From Lachnospiraceae bacterium (lineage in GTDB: Bacteria > Bacillota > Clostridia > Lachnospirales > Lachnospiraceae): a stretch of DNA of 8,530 bases. Both the position numbers and the translations under genes were made by a program. The notes under the pieces were generated by a model. That model saw nothing but the letters and a program-made list of their open reading frames with translations. It had not been told where the DNA came from and did no database searches. Shown here piece after piece: positions 1 to 6,683 of the stretch; position 1 is the first letter of the stretch; every line of letters begins with the position of its first letter. Location of the stretch: the NCBI GenBank assembly GCA_016301965.1, contig JAEDOO010000080.1, positions 1 through 8,530 on the forward strand, in the 5' to 3' direction.

Positions 1-440
1 TCTTCACCGTACGCTACCACTACATTCGCAAACTGATTGGCATCCAGATCATAGCCTTCACCGGCTATTCCTGCTGCTTTCGCCTGAATATCTGCTGCAG
101 CAAAAGTAGCTGTTCCTTCTGTCCTGCTGGTCCGTGTAAGGTCATCGCTTCCCAGTGTTTTATCTCCGGCAGTTACAACAACATGCAGTGTGGCGGTAAG
201 TTCTTCCTGCTCTGTTGCCACAAAGCTGATTGTCACAGTTTCACCACCGTTAACAGAAACATCCTTATAACTCTGTTCTCCCAGAACATAGCCTTCCGGT
301 AAGATGACAGCCTCTGCTGCAGCCTTGATCTCCTCGTCTGTAAAGGTCACTGCCTCACCGTTTGAACTATTTTTAGTAAGAGCATCAGCAGTACCCAGTG
401 TATTGCCATTAGCATCCACAATAGTAATATTCAGCGTGGC
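1..440 (-). repeat. Two tandem ~82-residue protein repeats in the secreted protein
   Basis: Within the minus-strand reading frame, unit 1 (nt 195-440, residues 461-542) and unit 2 (nt 1-194, residues 543 to the edge) can be aligned. ATLNITI matches ATLHVVV. NTLGTADALT matches KTLGSDDLT. GEAVTFTDEEIKAAAEAV matches GTATFAAADIQAKAAGIA. EGYVLGEQSYKDVSV matches EGYDLDANQFANVVV. The units differ in nucleotide sequence, so the duplication is old. The pattern suggests a small beta-rich surface module, and more copies may lie beyond the edge. Confidence 0.7.
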
Positions 441-1820
441 TGTTGCCTGAGAGTCCAGTGACTGTGCCACCTGCTGTGCTACAGCGTATTCTGCCTCGAC
501 AGTAGCCACATGACCCGCCTGCTCTTTAGCCTGATCCTCGGAAAGCCCCTGTTCAACCATCTGGCTGTAAGCCTGCTCATAAACCTGATCATACACTGCC
601 TGATACATCTGCTCTTTCACAGCATTATAAGCATCCGGATATTTCTCCTTAATATATGCAGCATAGCCGACTTTCTTACCTTCTGTACGGCCGTCTTCCA
701 TGGCCCCCTGTTCAAAGATCGGTGTCAGCACTTCTTTGCAGTAAGCTTCCAGATCGCCGCTGGCAAGATATTCATTTACCGGTTCATTACCAGAGGGAGC
801 CTTCATCATGGTAATGTTCTTTCCTTCGGCATCTTTCTGGCTCTGGTTCATGATGTAGGGCATGTTAAAGCTTGCTCTGTTGGACAGCCAGTCCATCAGC
901 ACCATAAGCTTGTCCACATATGTTTTTGCTCCGGAGTTCTTCACGAAGTTAAGAGCTTCATCTTTTGCGGCAATCAAGTCTTCTCCGTAGAACTTAACTG
1001 TAGCCATATTGCCCAGATAGAAGGTCATGATACAGCCAAACAGGTCATCATAAGATACCATTCCGGCATCAATAGCCACCTGAGGAATACCGGCTACCAC
1101 CAGCATGCCGCCCAGGGGACTGGTATCGGTATTTTTGGTGTAAAAGTAGGGATCCATAACGCCCAGATACTGTGGGTAGTCTTCATGTGTCTTCAGATAA
1201 AGGGCATACAGAGAGGTCAGCTGCTGCTTCTGCTCATCTGTAAGTCCGGAAGTTGTCTCTGCGCCTTCCTGTCCGCCGCCTTCTGTCTCATCTTCCGCTG
1301 CATAGGCAGAGATCGAATAGGCAGAAGCTGCTGCCACACTGGCGCCTGCATCGGATTCTGCTTCATCCGATGCCTTGGCATTCTCGGTTACTGCTTCCAT
1401 CTCATCCACAGCAGTAACAAGCGCCTCGCTTCTCTCGATTACCAGATATGTTGCCATACCTTTGCTTACTGCACAGGTAACCTTGATCAGACCATCAACA
1501 TAATTCTCTTCCAGTACTTCAGCCACCAGAGCATCCATATCGGAAGCAGAAACACCATACTTGGAAACATTCACGACTTTGTCTTTTCCCAAAAGAATGA
1601 TGCTTCGAAGATCTGCTTTCACTTCAGCTGTAGTATACTCACCGTCAAGAGTTACTGCGCTCGCACTTGATGTGGAACCGATCTGCGCGGTGGTACTGGT
1701 TTCAACAGTCACATCTGAAGTGCCTGTTACAGGAGCGGCCATTGCGATGGACGGCATTGCGCCGGGTACCATAAAGAATGCCATGGTCACTGCAACAAGT
1801 CTCTTTACAATCTTGTTCAT
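1..1820 (-). CDS. Secreted repeat protein, possible transglutaminase-like family member (C-terminus cut by window edge)
   Basis: The frame is open from ATG at 1820 to the left edge, about 606 codons, with no stop. The N-terminus is a classic signal peptide: MNKIVKR, a hydrophobic core, and likely cleavage after AMA (residue 28). Residues about 67-135 form a compact domain, then an Ala/Ser/Glu/Gly-rich linker runs to about 193. Residues 194-330 include KLMVLMDWLSNR around W311. This resembles the segment before the catalytic core in secreted clostridial transglutaminase-like proteins, but no catalytic Cys-His-Asp is visible; it may lie past the edge. Residues 385-460 are Tyr/Gln/Glu-rich and probably helical. 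Two repeats follow: 461-542 begins ATLNITI and 543 onward begins ATLHVVV, each with an LG..D.LT element and a GY..... segment. A good AAGGAGA ribosome site precedes the ATG. It is a secreted or surface protein; the enzymatic role is inference. The long plus-strand open frames here are shadows. Confidence 0.85.
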   Translation of the reverse strand, partial: MNKIVKRLVAVTMAFFMVPGAMPSIAMAAPVTGTSDVTVETSTTAQIGSTSSASAVTLDGEYTTAEVKADLRSIILLGKDKVVNVSKYGVSASDMDALVAEVLEENYVDGLIKVTCAVSKGMATYLVIERSEALVTAVDEMEAVTENAKASDEAESDAGASVAAASAYSISAYAAEDETEGGGQEGAETTSGLTDEQKQQLTSLYALYLKTHEDYPQYLGVMDPYFYTKNTDTSPLGGMLVVAGIPQVAIDAGMVSYDDLFGCIMTFYLGNMATVKFYGEDLIAAKDEALNFVKNSGAKTYVDKLMVLMDWLSNRASFNMPYIMNQSQKDAEGKNITMMKAPSGNEPVNEYLASGDLEAYCKEVLTPIFEQGAMEDGRTEGKKVGYAAYIKEKYPDAYNAVKEQMYQAVYDQVYEQAYSQMVEQGLSEDQAKEQAGHVATVEAEYAVAQQVAQSLDSQATATLNITIVDANGNTLGTADALTKNSSNGEAVTFTDEEIKAAAEAVILPEGYVLGEQSYKDVSVNGGETVTISFVATEQEELTATLHVVVTAGDKTLGSDDLTRTSRTEGTATFAAADIQAKAAGIAGEGYDLDANQFANVVVAYGE

Positions 1821-1824
1821 TGCG

Positions 1825-1831
1825 TCTCCTT
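1825..1831 (-). promoter_or_regulatory. Ribosome binding site of the secreted protein
   Basis: The minus strand reads AAGGAGA four bases before the ATG at 1820. This decides the start and is followed at once by a signal peptide. Confidence 0.75.
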
Positions 1832-2002
1832 CTTTCTATAAAATATTTTTAAGGTTCCGTACAATCCTACAGCCTTCGCCGGAAAAGCACATGGAAAATC
1901 GCTTCGCTTTGCGATAGTCTGATTTTTTGTTCTTCCCCTTGTATAAAACCTTAGCACCATTCTATCATATTTGCAGCTTCCATGTATATTGAATTCATCT
2001 TT

Positions 2003-2065
2003 TTCATATTTCCTCAACTTGATTCTTTTTATTTCATTTTAATCTATTTCAATTCATATTTCCTC
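2003..2065 (-). repeat. 13-bp direct repeat, two copies 50 bp apart
   Basis: GAGGAAATATGAA on the minus strand occurs exactly at 2053-2065 and 2003-2015. Each copy looks like a ribosome site plus ATG. The upstream copy opens a frame of only two codons. The other opens an 18-codon frame (2007-1951) encoding MKKMNSIYMEAANMIEWC. The repeat may be paired protein-binding sites or remnants of short upstream frames; no function is proven. Confidence 0.5.
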
Positions 2066-2126
2066 TCCTTTCTTCCCGTGACATTCACAGGAAGATAAAG
2101 TAACATAACACATGTAATAAATCCGG

Positions 2127-2154
2127 TTCACATAACTGAGATTTCTTTTACGAT
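2127..2154 (+). promoter_or_regulatory. Candidate sigma-70 promoter of the ligase gene
   Basis: TTCACA (2127-2132, one mismatch to TTGACA) and TACGAT (2149-2154, four of six matches to TATAAT) are separated by 16 bp, predicting a start near 2161. The -10 lies inside the left arm of the 9-bp palindrome, so a bound protein there would occlude RNA polymerase. The -10 is poor, so this is tentative. Confidence 0.35.
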
Positions 2155-2167
2155 TTTTATCGTAAAA
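2146..2167. promoter_or_regulatory. Operator-like perfect inverted repeat upstream of the ligase
   Basis: TTTTACGAT (2146-2154) and ATCGTAAAA (2159-2167) are exact reverse complements separated by four T bases. The repeat ends 28 bp before the ATG and overlaps the candidate -10 and transcription start. The symmetry and place fit a binding site for a dimeric regulator rather than a terminator, because it is AT-rich and has no gene upstream on this strand. The cognate regulator is unknown; the HTH protein at 4006-5481 is one candidate. Confidence 0.55.
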
Positions 2168-2195
2168 TATCACGTCTGAAAGAGAGAACATTTTT

Positions 2196-3929
2196 ATGAT
2201 GAAAGAACAAGCGAAATTAACTGGCAAACCCAGTATTGATCGTCCCTGGTTAAAATATTATCCGGAGCAGCTTCTGCAGATGATCCATCGTCCTCTGTGT
2301 ACTGTTACCGAATATTTAAAGAATCTCTGCCCCGGCATGGATGTTGCTGCTGTCGAATATTACGGCGAACAGATCTCCTGGGGTACGATCTTTGACGAGG
2401 CAGACAAGGCAGCCCGCGGATTAAGAGCCCTTGGTTTTGGTGAAGGTGATCAGATTCCGATATTCCTCAAGCTGGTTCCTGAATTTCTTACTCTGCTTCT
2501 GGCTGCCGAAAAGATCGGTGCTTCCCTTCTCTGCAGAGACAATACTCTGGAAGAAAATGTAGAGGCCGTTGTCAAATCCGGCGCTTCTGCTATCATTGCC
2601 CACGATTATATGTCTCAGGAAGAGCTTGACGCTTTCCAGAAAGCCGGCGTAAAGCATTTTGTTCTGGTTAATCCGCTGCAGCGCGGCAGCCGTGACGGCA
2701 TGCCCGACTACATCCAGAGCTGTCTGGATGCTCTCTATACACAGGATCCGGTCGTATCCCCCACTGTTCTGTGCTGGGATGATTTTCTTAAGTCCGGTGA
2801 ATCCTTTACCGGTACGGTAGAAGCTCCTGTGGATATCGATCGTCCGCTGTTTCGAGCCTATACTTCCGGTTCTACCGGTCCTTCCAAGCAGGTCATTCAT
2901 TCTGCCAACACCATGCTTTCCACCGTGTGCCAGATGAATTTCTACAGTGAGAATACAGAAGGCCGTTCTACCTGGCTGGTTACCTGTCTGCCGCCGGCGC
3001 TGGTAGCCGTTGTAGTTTCCATGGTACTGCTTCCGCTGTCTTCCAACCGTCTGCTGATCATGGATCCCTTTGTATCCGACAAAGATGTGGATCTCGAATT
3101 AATGCGCTATAAAGCCAACAACTGGCCCACCATTCCGATGTTTATTGAAATTGTCATGAGAAACGGACGTATGGGTGCAGGCTATGACCTCTCCCATCTG
3201 TTAGCTATGGGACCTGGCTGTGAAGCCTTCAATAACATTCAGATCCAGCGCGCGCAGAATTTCCTGCATCAGCATAACTGCAATATCCGTCTGACCACGG
3301 GCTATGGCTGCAGTGAAGCCGGATCCAGCATTACACTGCCGATGTCTCCCCATCCCATTGCCGACGGCAATGTCGGTGTGCCGATGCCGCTGAACACGGT
3401 TTCAATTTTCAAACCCGGCACACAGGAAGAGCTGACCTATGGTGAAGTTGGTGAGATCTGTATCTATGGTCCCGGCAATATGCTCGGCTATGATGACGAG
3501 GAATCCACCTCCAAAGCCCTGCAGCTTCATCCGGATGGTAAGGTCTGGCTTCATATGGGTGATCTCGGCTGCATGAACGAGGACGGTGTGCTTTACGTTA
3601 TGACACGTGGTGCTTCTCCCCGTTACGGCGGCGGCGATCTGGCTGTACAGCCCATGGAGAATCTGGTGGCAGATGCACGAATCGATGGTATTGATGATGA
3701 GTTTTTCGTTGTCGTACCTGACCATAAACATCCGGGATATTTTGTTCCCTATCTGTATGTATCCCTGTTTGACGGTTATACTGTGGATGACATTCAGGAT
3801 CAGGTAACCGATTGTCTTGAGGAGTATATGTACCCGGTAGAGATCATTCCCATTCCGGAGCGTCCCTTCTTCCACTTCAAGACCAACCGTATTGGTCTGG
3901 TTCGTGAATTGCAGGAACGCTACGCCTGA
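2196..3929 (+). CDS. Divergent adenylate-forming enzyme (AMP-dependent synthetase/acyl-CoA ligase family)
   Basis: This family activates a carboxylic acid with ATP to an acyl-adenylate, usually then passed to CoA or a carrier thiol. The 577-aa length is typical. PWLKYYPE near residue 18 resembles the N-terminus of acyl-CoA synthetases. The P-loop is TSGSTGPSK (223-231): Lys231 is kept, but the usual PKG is altered to PSKQ. YGCSEAG (from Y370) matches the YGxTE motif, and GDLG (455-458) holds the ribose-binding Asp456. Arg471 matches the hinge GR position. KTNR (562-565) keeps the GKxxR spacing, so Lys562 is the likely catalytic lysine. No carrier, condensation or reductase domain is fused and there is no signal peptide, so it is cytosolic. 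ATG 2196 follows a weak AGAGAG; ATG 2199 is equally possible. The altered P-loop and unusual hinge (RGASPRYGGGD) leave the substrate unknown. Confidence 0.9.
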   Translation: MMKEQAKLTGKPSIDRPWLKYYPEQLLQMIHRPLCTVTEYLKNLCPGMDVAAVEYYGEQISWGTIFDEADKAARGLRALGFGEGDQIPIFLKLVPEFLTLLLAAEKIGASLLCRDNTLEENVEAVVKSGASAIIAHDYMSQEELDAFQKAGVKHFVLVNPLQRGSRDGMPDYIQSCLDALYTQDPVVSPTVLCWDDFLKSGESFTGTVEAPVDIDRPLFRAYTSGSTGPSKQVIHSANTMLSTVCQMNFYSENTEGRSTWLVTCLPPALVAVVVSMVLLPLSSNRLLIMDPFVSDKDVDLELMRYKANNWPTIPMFIEIVMRNGRMGAGYDLSHLLAMGPGCEAFNNIQIQRAQNFLHQHNCNIRLTTGYGCSEAGSSITLPMSPHPIADGNVGVPMPLNTVSIFKPGTQEELTYGEVGEICIYGPGNMLGYDDEESTSKALQLHPDGKVWLHMGDLGCMNEDGVLYVMTRGASPRYGGGDLAVQPMENLVADARIDGIDDEFFVVVPDHKHPGYFVPYLYVSLFDGYTVDDIQDQVTDCLEEYMYPVEIIPIPERPFFHFKTNRIGLVRELQERYA

Positions 3930-3937
3930 GAAAATAT

Positions 3938-3988
3938 CAAAACGAGCCAGGGGGACAGGTTCCAAACCTGTCCCCCTGGCTCGTTTTG
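3938..3988. terminator. Bidirectional terminator with a 24-bp perfect stem
   Basis: The left arm (3938-3961) and right arm (3965-3988) are exact reverse complements around a 3-nt loop (CCA). The GC-rich core includes GGGGGACAGGTT. The stem ends in AAAA on one side and TTTT on the other, so a T run closes the hairpin in both directions. It sits 8 bp after the ligase stop and 17 bp after the regulator stop, ideal for two convergent genes. The length and perfection exceed an ordinary terminator, so it could also be a dispersed palindromic element. Confidence 0.85.
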
Positions 3989-4005
3989 GCTCTTTATATC
4001 CTTTT

Positions 4006-5481
4006 TCAGGAAATCAGATGGCTGCCTCGAATGGTATGCCGAATGTAGTTGCTGATGGCGATACGGTCAGAAATGACAACATCCTCACACTCGGTCCAGA
4101 CGCATTGATAAAAACGGTCAAATAATGCCTGCACGTCTCTCCGGTTAATGATGACCAGATTATTTTTGGTCCGTTTGCTATTGTCCAGCCGCAGATAGGA
4201 AAGCATATCCGACAAAAAAACACATTGATTTGTTATGTATTGAAAATCCGCAATAAACTGTCCATAGACCAGCTTAACTTCCAGATTTGTGTTGTCCCGG
4301 CAAAGTCTGAACAAATATTCCAGATAGCTTCGTCTCTGTTCCGGTGTAAGACATACTTTATGATTAAAAAAGTCCAGTTCACCCGTGGTATTAAAATCAG
4401 CCAGTGCCGACTCATAAATAATAATCTTGACCCGGGATTCTGCCAGAAGATTATGCGTCAGTCGATGCATATCATAGATCTCGTCTCTTGAAACTGTGCT
4501 TTCATCTGCGTCAACTGCCAGTTGATCCACAATTTCTTCAAACAAATCATCCGGCAGAAAATGTTCTGTCAAATGTCCCATAACCCAGCGCAAATTGGGA
4601 GACAGCAGCGAACGAACATATTCATGCCCCCGCAGCATAGTCAGTATGCTGGTTTTTCGAAACAGCAGGTTTTCTCTGCTGCAGAGCGTATCCACATACG
4701 TATAAAATACATCCGCATTATCCTTTTCCTCACTGGTGACCACCGACAGACAACGGTTCGGACCGACCAGCATACCGGAAATTACATATTCATGTTCAAC
4801 AGCGAAAATCATTTTACCGCTGGCGCTGTGGTTGGAATACAGCTGGAAATCAATCTTAGTATTCTTGGAGAGCAGATTCAAAAGAAAGATCGTATCGTAA
4901 ATACAGTCCATCTCCTCCGTATTCAGATTGATCAGCATAGAAAAATGAACATCCGGATAAGAATGCGTTTCTGAGGGATTGGCATCCTGTATTTCTACCA
5001 TCTGCAGACGATAATCATGTTCTATAGCCAGAATATCCATGGCTGCCATAATATGCAGTGATTTTACCCGCCGCAGAACCGGGTGCCCCATTTTGGAAAT
5101 ATATTCTGACAAAGTCGTTTCCGGATAAAATACCGCTTTCGGAGAAATACTGTCCCCTGTCTGCTTCTGTAAATCTCTGACATAATTATATTCCGCATCC
5201 AGATGATCATAGATCGCGTTCTCCAATTCCTGCGGGGTTTCTACCTGATATTCTCTCTGCAGCATTTCCAGTTTTTCCTGATCTACAGTGGTAACCACGC
5301 AGTGACTGATTTTCTGCAGCACACTCACTTTCATCTTTTCTGCCGGAAGCATCTGCCCACTGATCCATTTACTGATATAAGAAACATCATACTGAAGGTA
5401 TGTTGCCAACATATAGTTTTTCAGATCTGCTACGGCCATTAACTGTTTTAATAATGTACTGAACCGGTTTTTCTTATCCAT
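4006..5481 (-). CDS. HTH-domain transcriptional regulator with a large uncharacterised C-terminal region
   Basis: The protein is 491 aa if started at ATG 5481, which has GGGGGA six bases upstream. Upstream in-frame starts exist (ATG 5493, TTG 5502) but lack a ribosome site. Residues about 8-46 form a Cro/C1-type helix-turn-helix: YMLATYLQYDVSYISKWISG fits helix 2, the turn, and recognition helix 3, followed by the usual Pro46. The other ~440 residues are soluble and mixed alpha/beta, with many aromatic and acidic residues. I recognise no ligand-binding, kinase or ATPase motif. The gene converges on the ligase and shares its terminator. The role is inferred as DNA-binding regulation, perhaps of its neighbour or itself. 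Regulators with such a large unknown region are uncommon in the Cro/C1 group. Confidence 0.8.
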   Translation of the reverse strand: MDKKNRFSTLLKQLMAVADLKNYMLATYLQYDVSYISKWISGQMLPAEKMKVSVLQKISHCVVTTVDQEKLEMLQREYQVETPQELENAIYDHLDAEYNYVRDLQKQTGDSISPKAVFYPETTLSEYISKMGHPVLRRVKSLHIMAAMDILAIEHDYRLQMVEIQDANPSETHSYPDVHFSMLINLNTEEMDCIYDTIFLLNLLSKNTKIDFQLYSNHSASGKMIFAVEHEYVISGMLVGPNRCLSVVTSEEKDNADVFYTYVDTLCSRENLLFRKTSILTMLRGHEYVRSLLSPNLRWVMGHLTEHFLPDDLFEEIVDQLAVDADESTVSRDEIYDMHRLTHNLLAESRVKIIIYESALADFNTTGELDFFNHKVCLTPEQRRSYLEYLFRLCRDNTNLEVKLVYGQFIADFQYITNQCVFLSDMLSYLRLDNSKRTKNNLVIINRRDVQALFDRFYQCVWTECEDVVISDRIAISNYIRHTIRGSHLIS

Positions 5482-5686
5482 GCCATCCCCCATTTTATCC
5501 AAAAGTATTTTGAGAGAACCTCTGCTCTCCTGGTCGAAATATTATGTTATTCACGAATCATGACATTAATTATACAATACCACATTTTTTCCTTTATTTC
5601 CATGAAACTGTACGATTCTTTCCCTGAAGAACGTATTTATGGTCACTGTTTACTTGCTTGCCAGTGAACAGTAACTATTTATGCCT
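5482..5686. promoter_or_regulatory. Upstream region and candidate promoter of the HTH regulator
   Basis: On the minus strand a perfect -10 TATAAT lies at 5569-5574, but no recognisable -35 sits 16-18 bp upstream, which fits activator-dependent or regulated transcription. The imperfect palindrome TCACGAATCATGA (5551-5563) overlaps the expected start, and TACGATT (5611-5617, plus strand) lies further upstream. A GAGAG/CTCTC hairpin at 5512-5529 could fold in the leader. Confidence 0.4.
5642..5675 (-). terminator. Imperfect hairpin after the sortase gene, possible terminator
   Basis: The arms 5642-5654 and 5663-5675 pair over 13 positions with one mismatch and one G-T pair, around an 8-nt loop. 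It begins 12 bp past the sortase stop. There is no clear T run on the minus strand, so termination would be weak. It could instead be a protein-binding dyad upstream of the regulator. Confidence 0.35.
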
Positions 5687-6484
5687 TTACTCATTGCGGA
5701 CAGCCTGCACTACGCAGCGGATCCTGTCACTGGCCGTACAGGTAGACAACATCAGTACCGGTTCATTCCCCGTAAACGCTGCACTGCACTCCACCTCTGA
5801 CTGCGCCTGCATATTGTCCATATATGCTTTCAACTCTTCTCCCTGTGTATACGCCAGCTCATAGACCGCATCGTCATCACGTACTGTATGTACCGAAAAA
5901 ATCTCATACCGGTAATCTCCATTCGGTGTCAGGATCCAGATATACGGGCTCTTATCATACGTCTCCTGCTTACGATATTCTTTCAGCCGGCCGAACATGG
6001 ATCTGTTTTTCATATTGTGCCCGTAAACGACGGATACCGGATCCAGAAAATCTGCACTGTTCCGGGAATCCAGAAAAATAGACGCAGAAAAATTCTTCTT
6101 TTTTTCGGCAGTGTGGTGCAGATAGTAATCGTTGTCCTCTCCCTGTACAACAGGATAACTGATCTCAGGGATAGCTTCTGCATAGATCCAGCCCACGATA
6201 TCCTTATTGACCTGCTGCAGTGCAGAAAAATCTACAGAAATCGGCGCTTCCGGCAATGTCTCTGCCGCCAAAGCTCCCGGGTCAGAAACTGTGGCCGTTG
6301 TATCCGGCTTTCTGTCTTTTTGCACTACGTATTGCATAAAGTTATCGTATTCCTTCTCTCCTGCTCTGTACTCAGACATAATCCCGATAATTTTCCCGGC
6401 AGCAAAAAGTGTAACTGCCAGTGCCGCCAGTAAAAGTAAATCGGATGCCCGTTTTTTTCTTCTATTTTTTCTTATCGTACCCAT
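5687..6484 (-). CDS. srtB: Class B sortase
   Basis: Sortases cleave a C-terminal sorting signal on secreted proteins and attach them to peptidoglycan, acting outside the membrane. Numbered from ATG 6484 (265 aa), a basic N-terminus (RKNRRKKR) precedes one membrane anchor at about 16-35. The extracellular domain carries DIVGWIYAE and ISYPVVQGEDNDYYLHHT, typical of class B. All three active-site residues are present: His156 in YGHNM, Cys249 in LSTCTAS, and Arg256 in RCVVQA. Longer in-frame starts exist (ATG 6496, ATG 6526, TTG 6553), but the candidate -10 covers 6525-6530, ruling out the two longest; AAAGAG lies 12 bases before ATG 6484. It is a lone gene: no substrate or pilin is adjacent, suggesting a housekeeping or distant-substrate role. 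The family call is firm; the exact start is not. Confidence 0.9.
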   Translation of the reverse strand: MGTIRKNRRKKRASDLLLLAALAVTLFAAGKIIGIMSEYRAGEKEYDNFMQYVVQKDRKPDTTATVSDPGALAAETLPEAPISVDFSALQQVNKDIVGWIYAEAIPEISYPVVQGEDNDYYLHHTAEKKKNFSASIFLDSRNSADFLDPVSVVYGHNMKNRSMFGRLKEYRKQETYDKSPYIWILTPNGDYRYEIFSVHTVRDDDAVYELAYTQGEELKAYMDNMQAQSEVECSAAFTGNEPVLMLSTCTASDRIRCVVQAVRNE

Positions 6485-6524
6485 AGTATTCTTCATCTCT
6501 TTCTTTATTTTCCAATTTTTTCTC

Positions 6525-6553
6525 ATAGTAGCATATTCTCTGTTGAATGACAA
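6525..6553 (-). promoter_or_regulatory. Candidate promoter of the sortase gene
   Basis: On the minus strand TTGTCA (6548-6553) and TACTAT (6525-6530) are separated by exactly 17 bp, matching -35 at five of six and -10 at four of six positions. The predicted start near 6518 gives a short leader before ATG 6484 and argues against the longer starts. Confidence 0.5.
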
Positions 6554-6598
6554 TCAAAGGATAAGGAAAGTCGGTCTTCCCATTGCACTATTGGCTCT

Positions 6599-6632
6599 AA
6601 AAAACGGAGCCCTGCTTTGCCGCAGGCTCCGT
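6599..6632 (-). terminator. Rho-independent terminator of azlCD
   Basis: On the minus strand the hairpin ACGGAGCC ... GGCTCCGT (arms 6625-6632 and 6604-6611) extends by an inner GCAG/CTGC helix past a one-base bulge and is followed directly by six T bases. It lies about 50 bp after the azlD stop and before the sortase promoter, separating the two units. Confidence 0.85.
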
Positions 6633-6683
6633 CTTCATTCTCTGTCGAACAGACCGCTTCCGTATTTCTTTACAGTATTTCCA

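Larger units (their letters stand above)
1821..2195. other. AT-rich divergent intergenic region
   Basis: This 375-bp gap separates the minus-strand secreted protein from the plus-strand ligase, so both must have promoters here. The ligase-proximal side holds a candidate promoter and a palindrome (annotated separately). Towards the secreted protein there is a 13-bp direct repeat and a weak ATCGC/GCGAT hairpin (1898-1915). No clear sigma-70 promoter for the secreted gene stands out; TTCAAT-N18-TATGAT on the minus strand around 1965-1995 is the best weak candidate. A 66-codon minus-strand open frame (1817-2017) overlaps the start of the secreted gene and has no convincing coding character. Confidence 0.6.

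Noticed and set aside
510..1670. Plus-strand 386-codon open frame
   Set aside because: It is antisense to the secreted protein, whose opposite frame has a signal peptide, a good ribosome site and internal repeats. The plus frame's Cys/His/Ile-rich product is typical of a shadow frame.
1817..2017. 66-codon minus-strand frame upstream of the secreted gene
   Set aside because: It starts with TTG, overlaps the start of the secreted gene and its ribosome site, and has no recognisable protein character.
3402..3965. 187-codon minus-strand frame opposite the ligase
   Set aside because: It is antisense to conserved ligase motifs and starts inside the terminator hairpin.
6601..6632. azlCD terminator as a plus-strand terminator
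   Set aside because: The T run is on the minus-strand side only; the plus-strand sequence after the stem is CTTCATTCT, and no plus-strand gene ends here.
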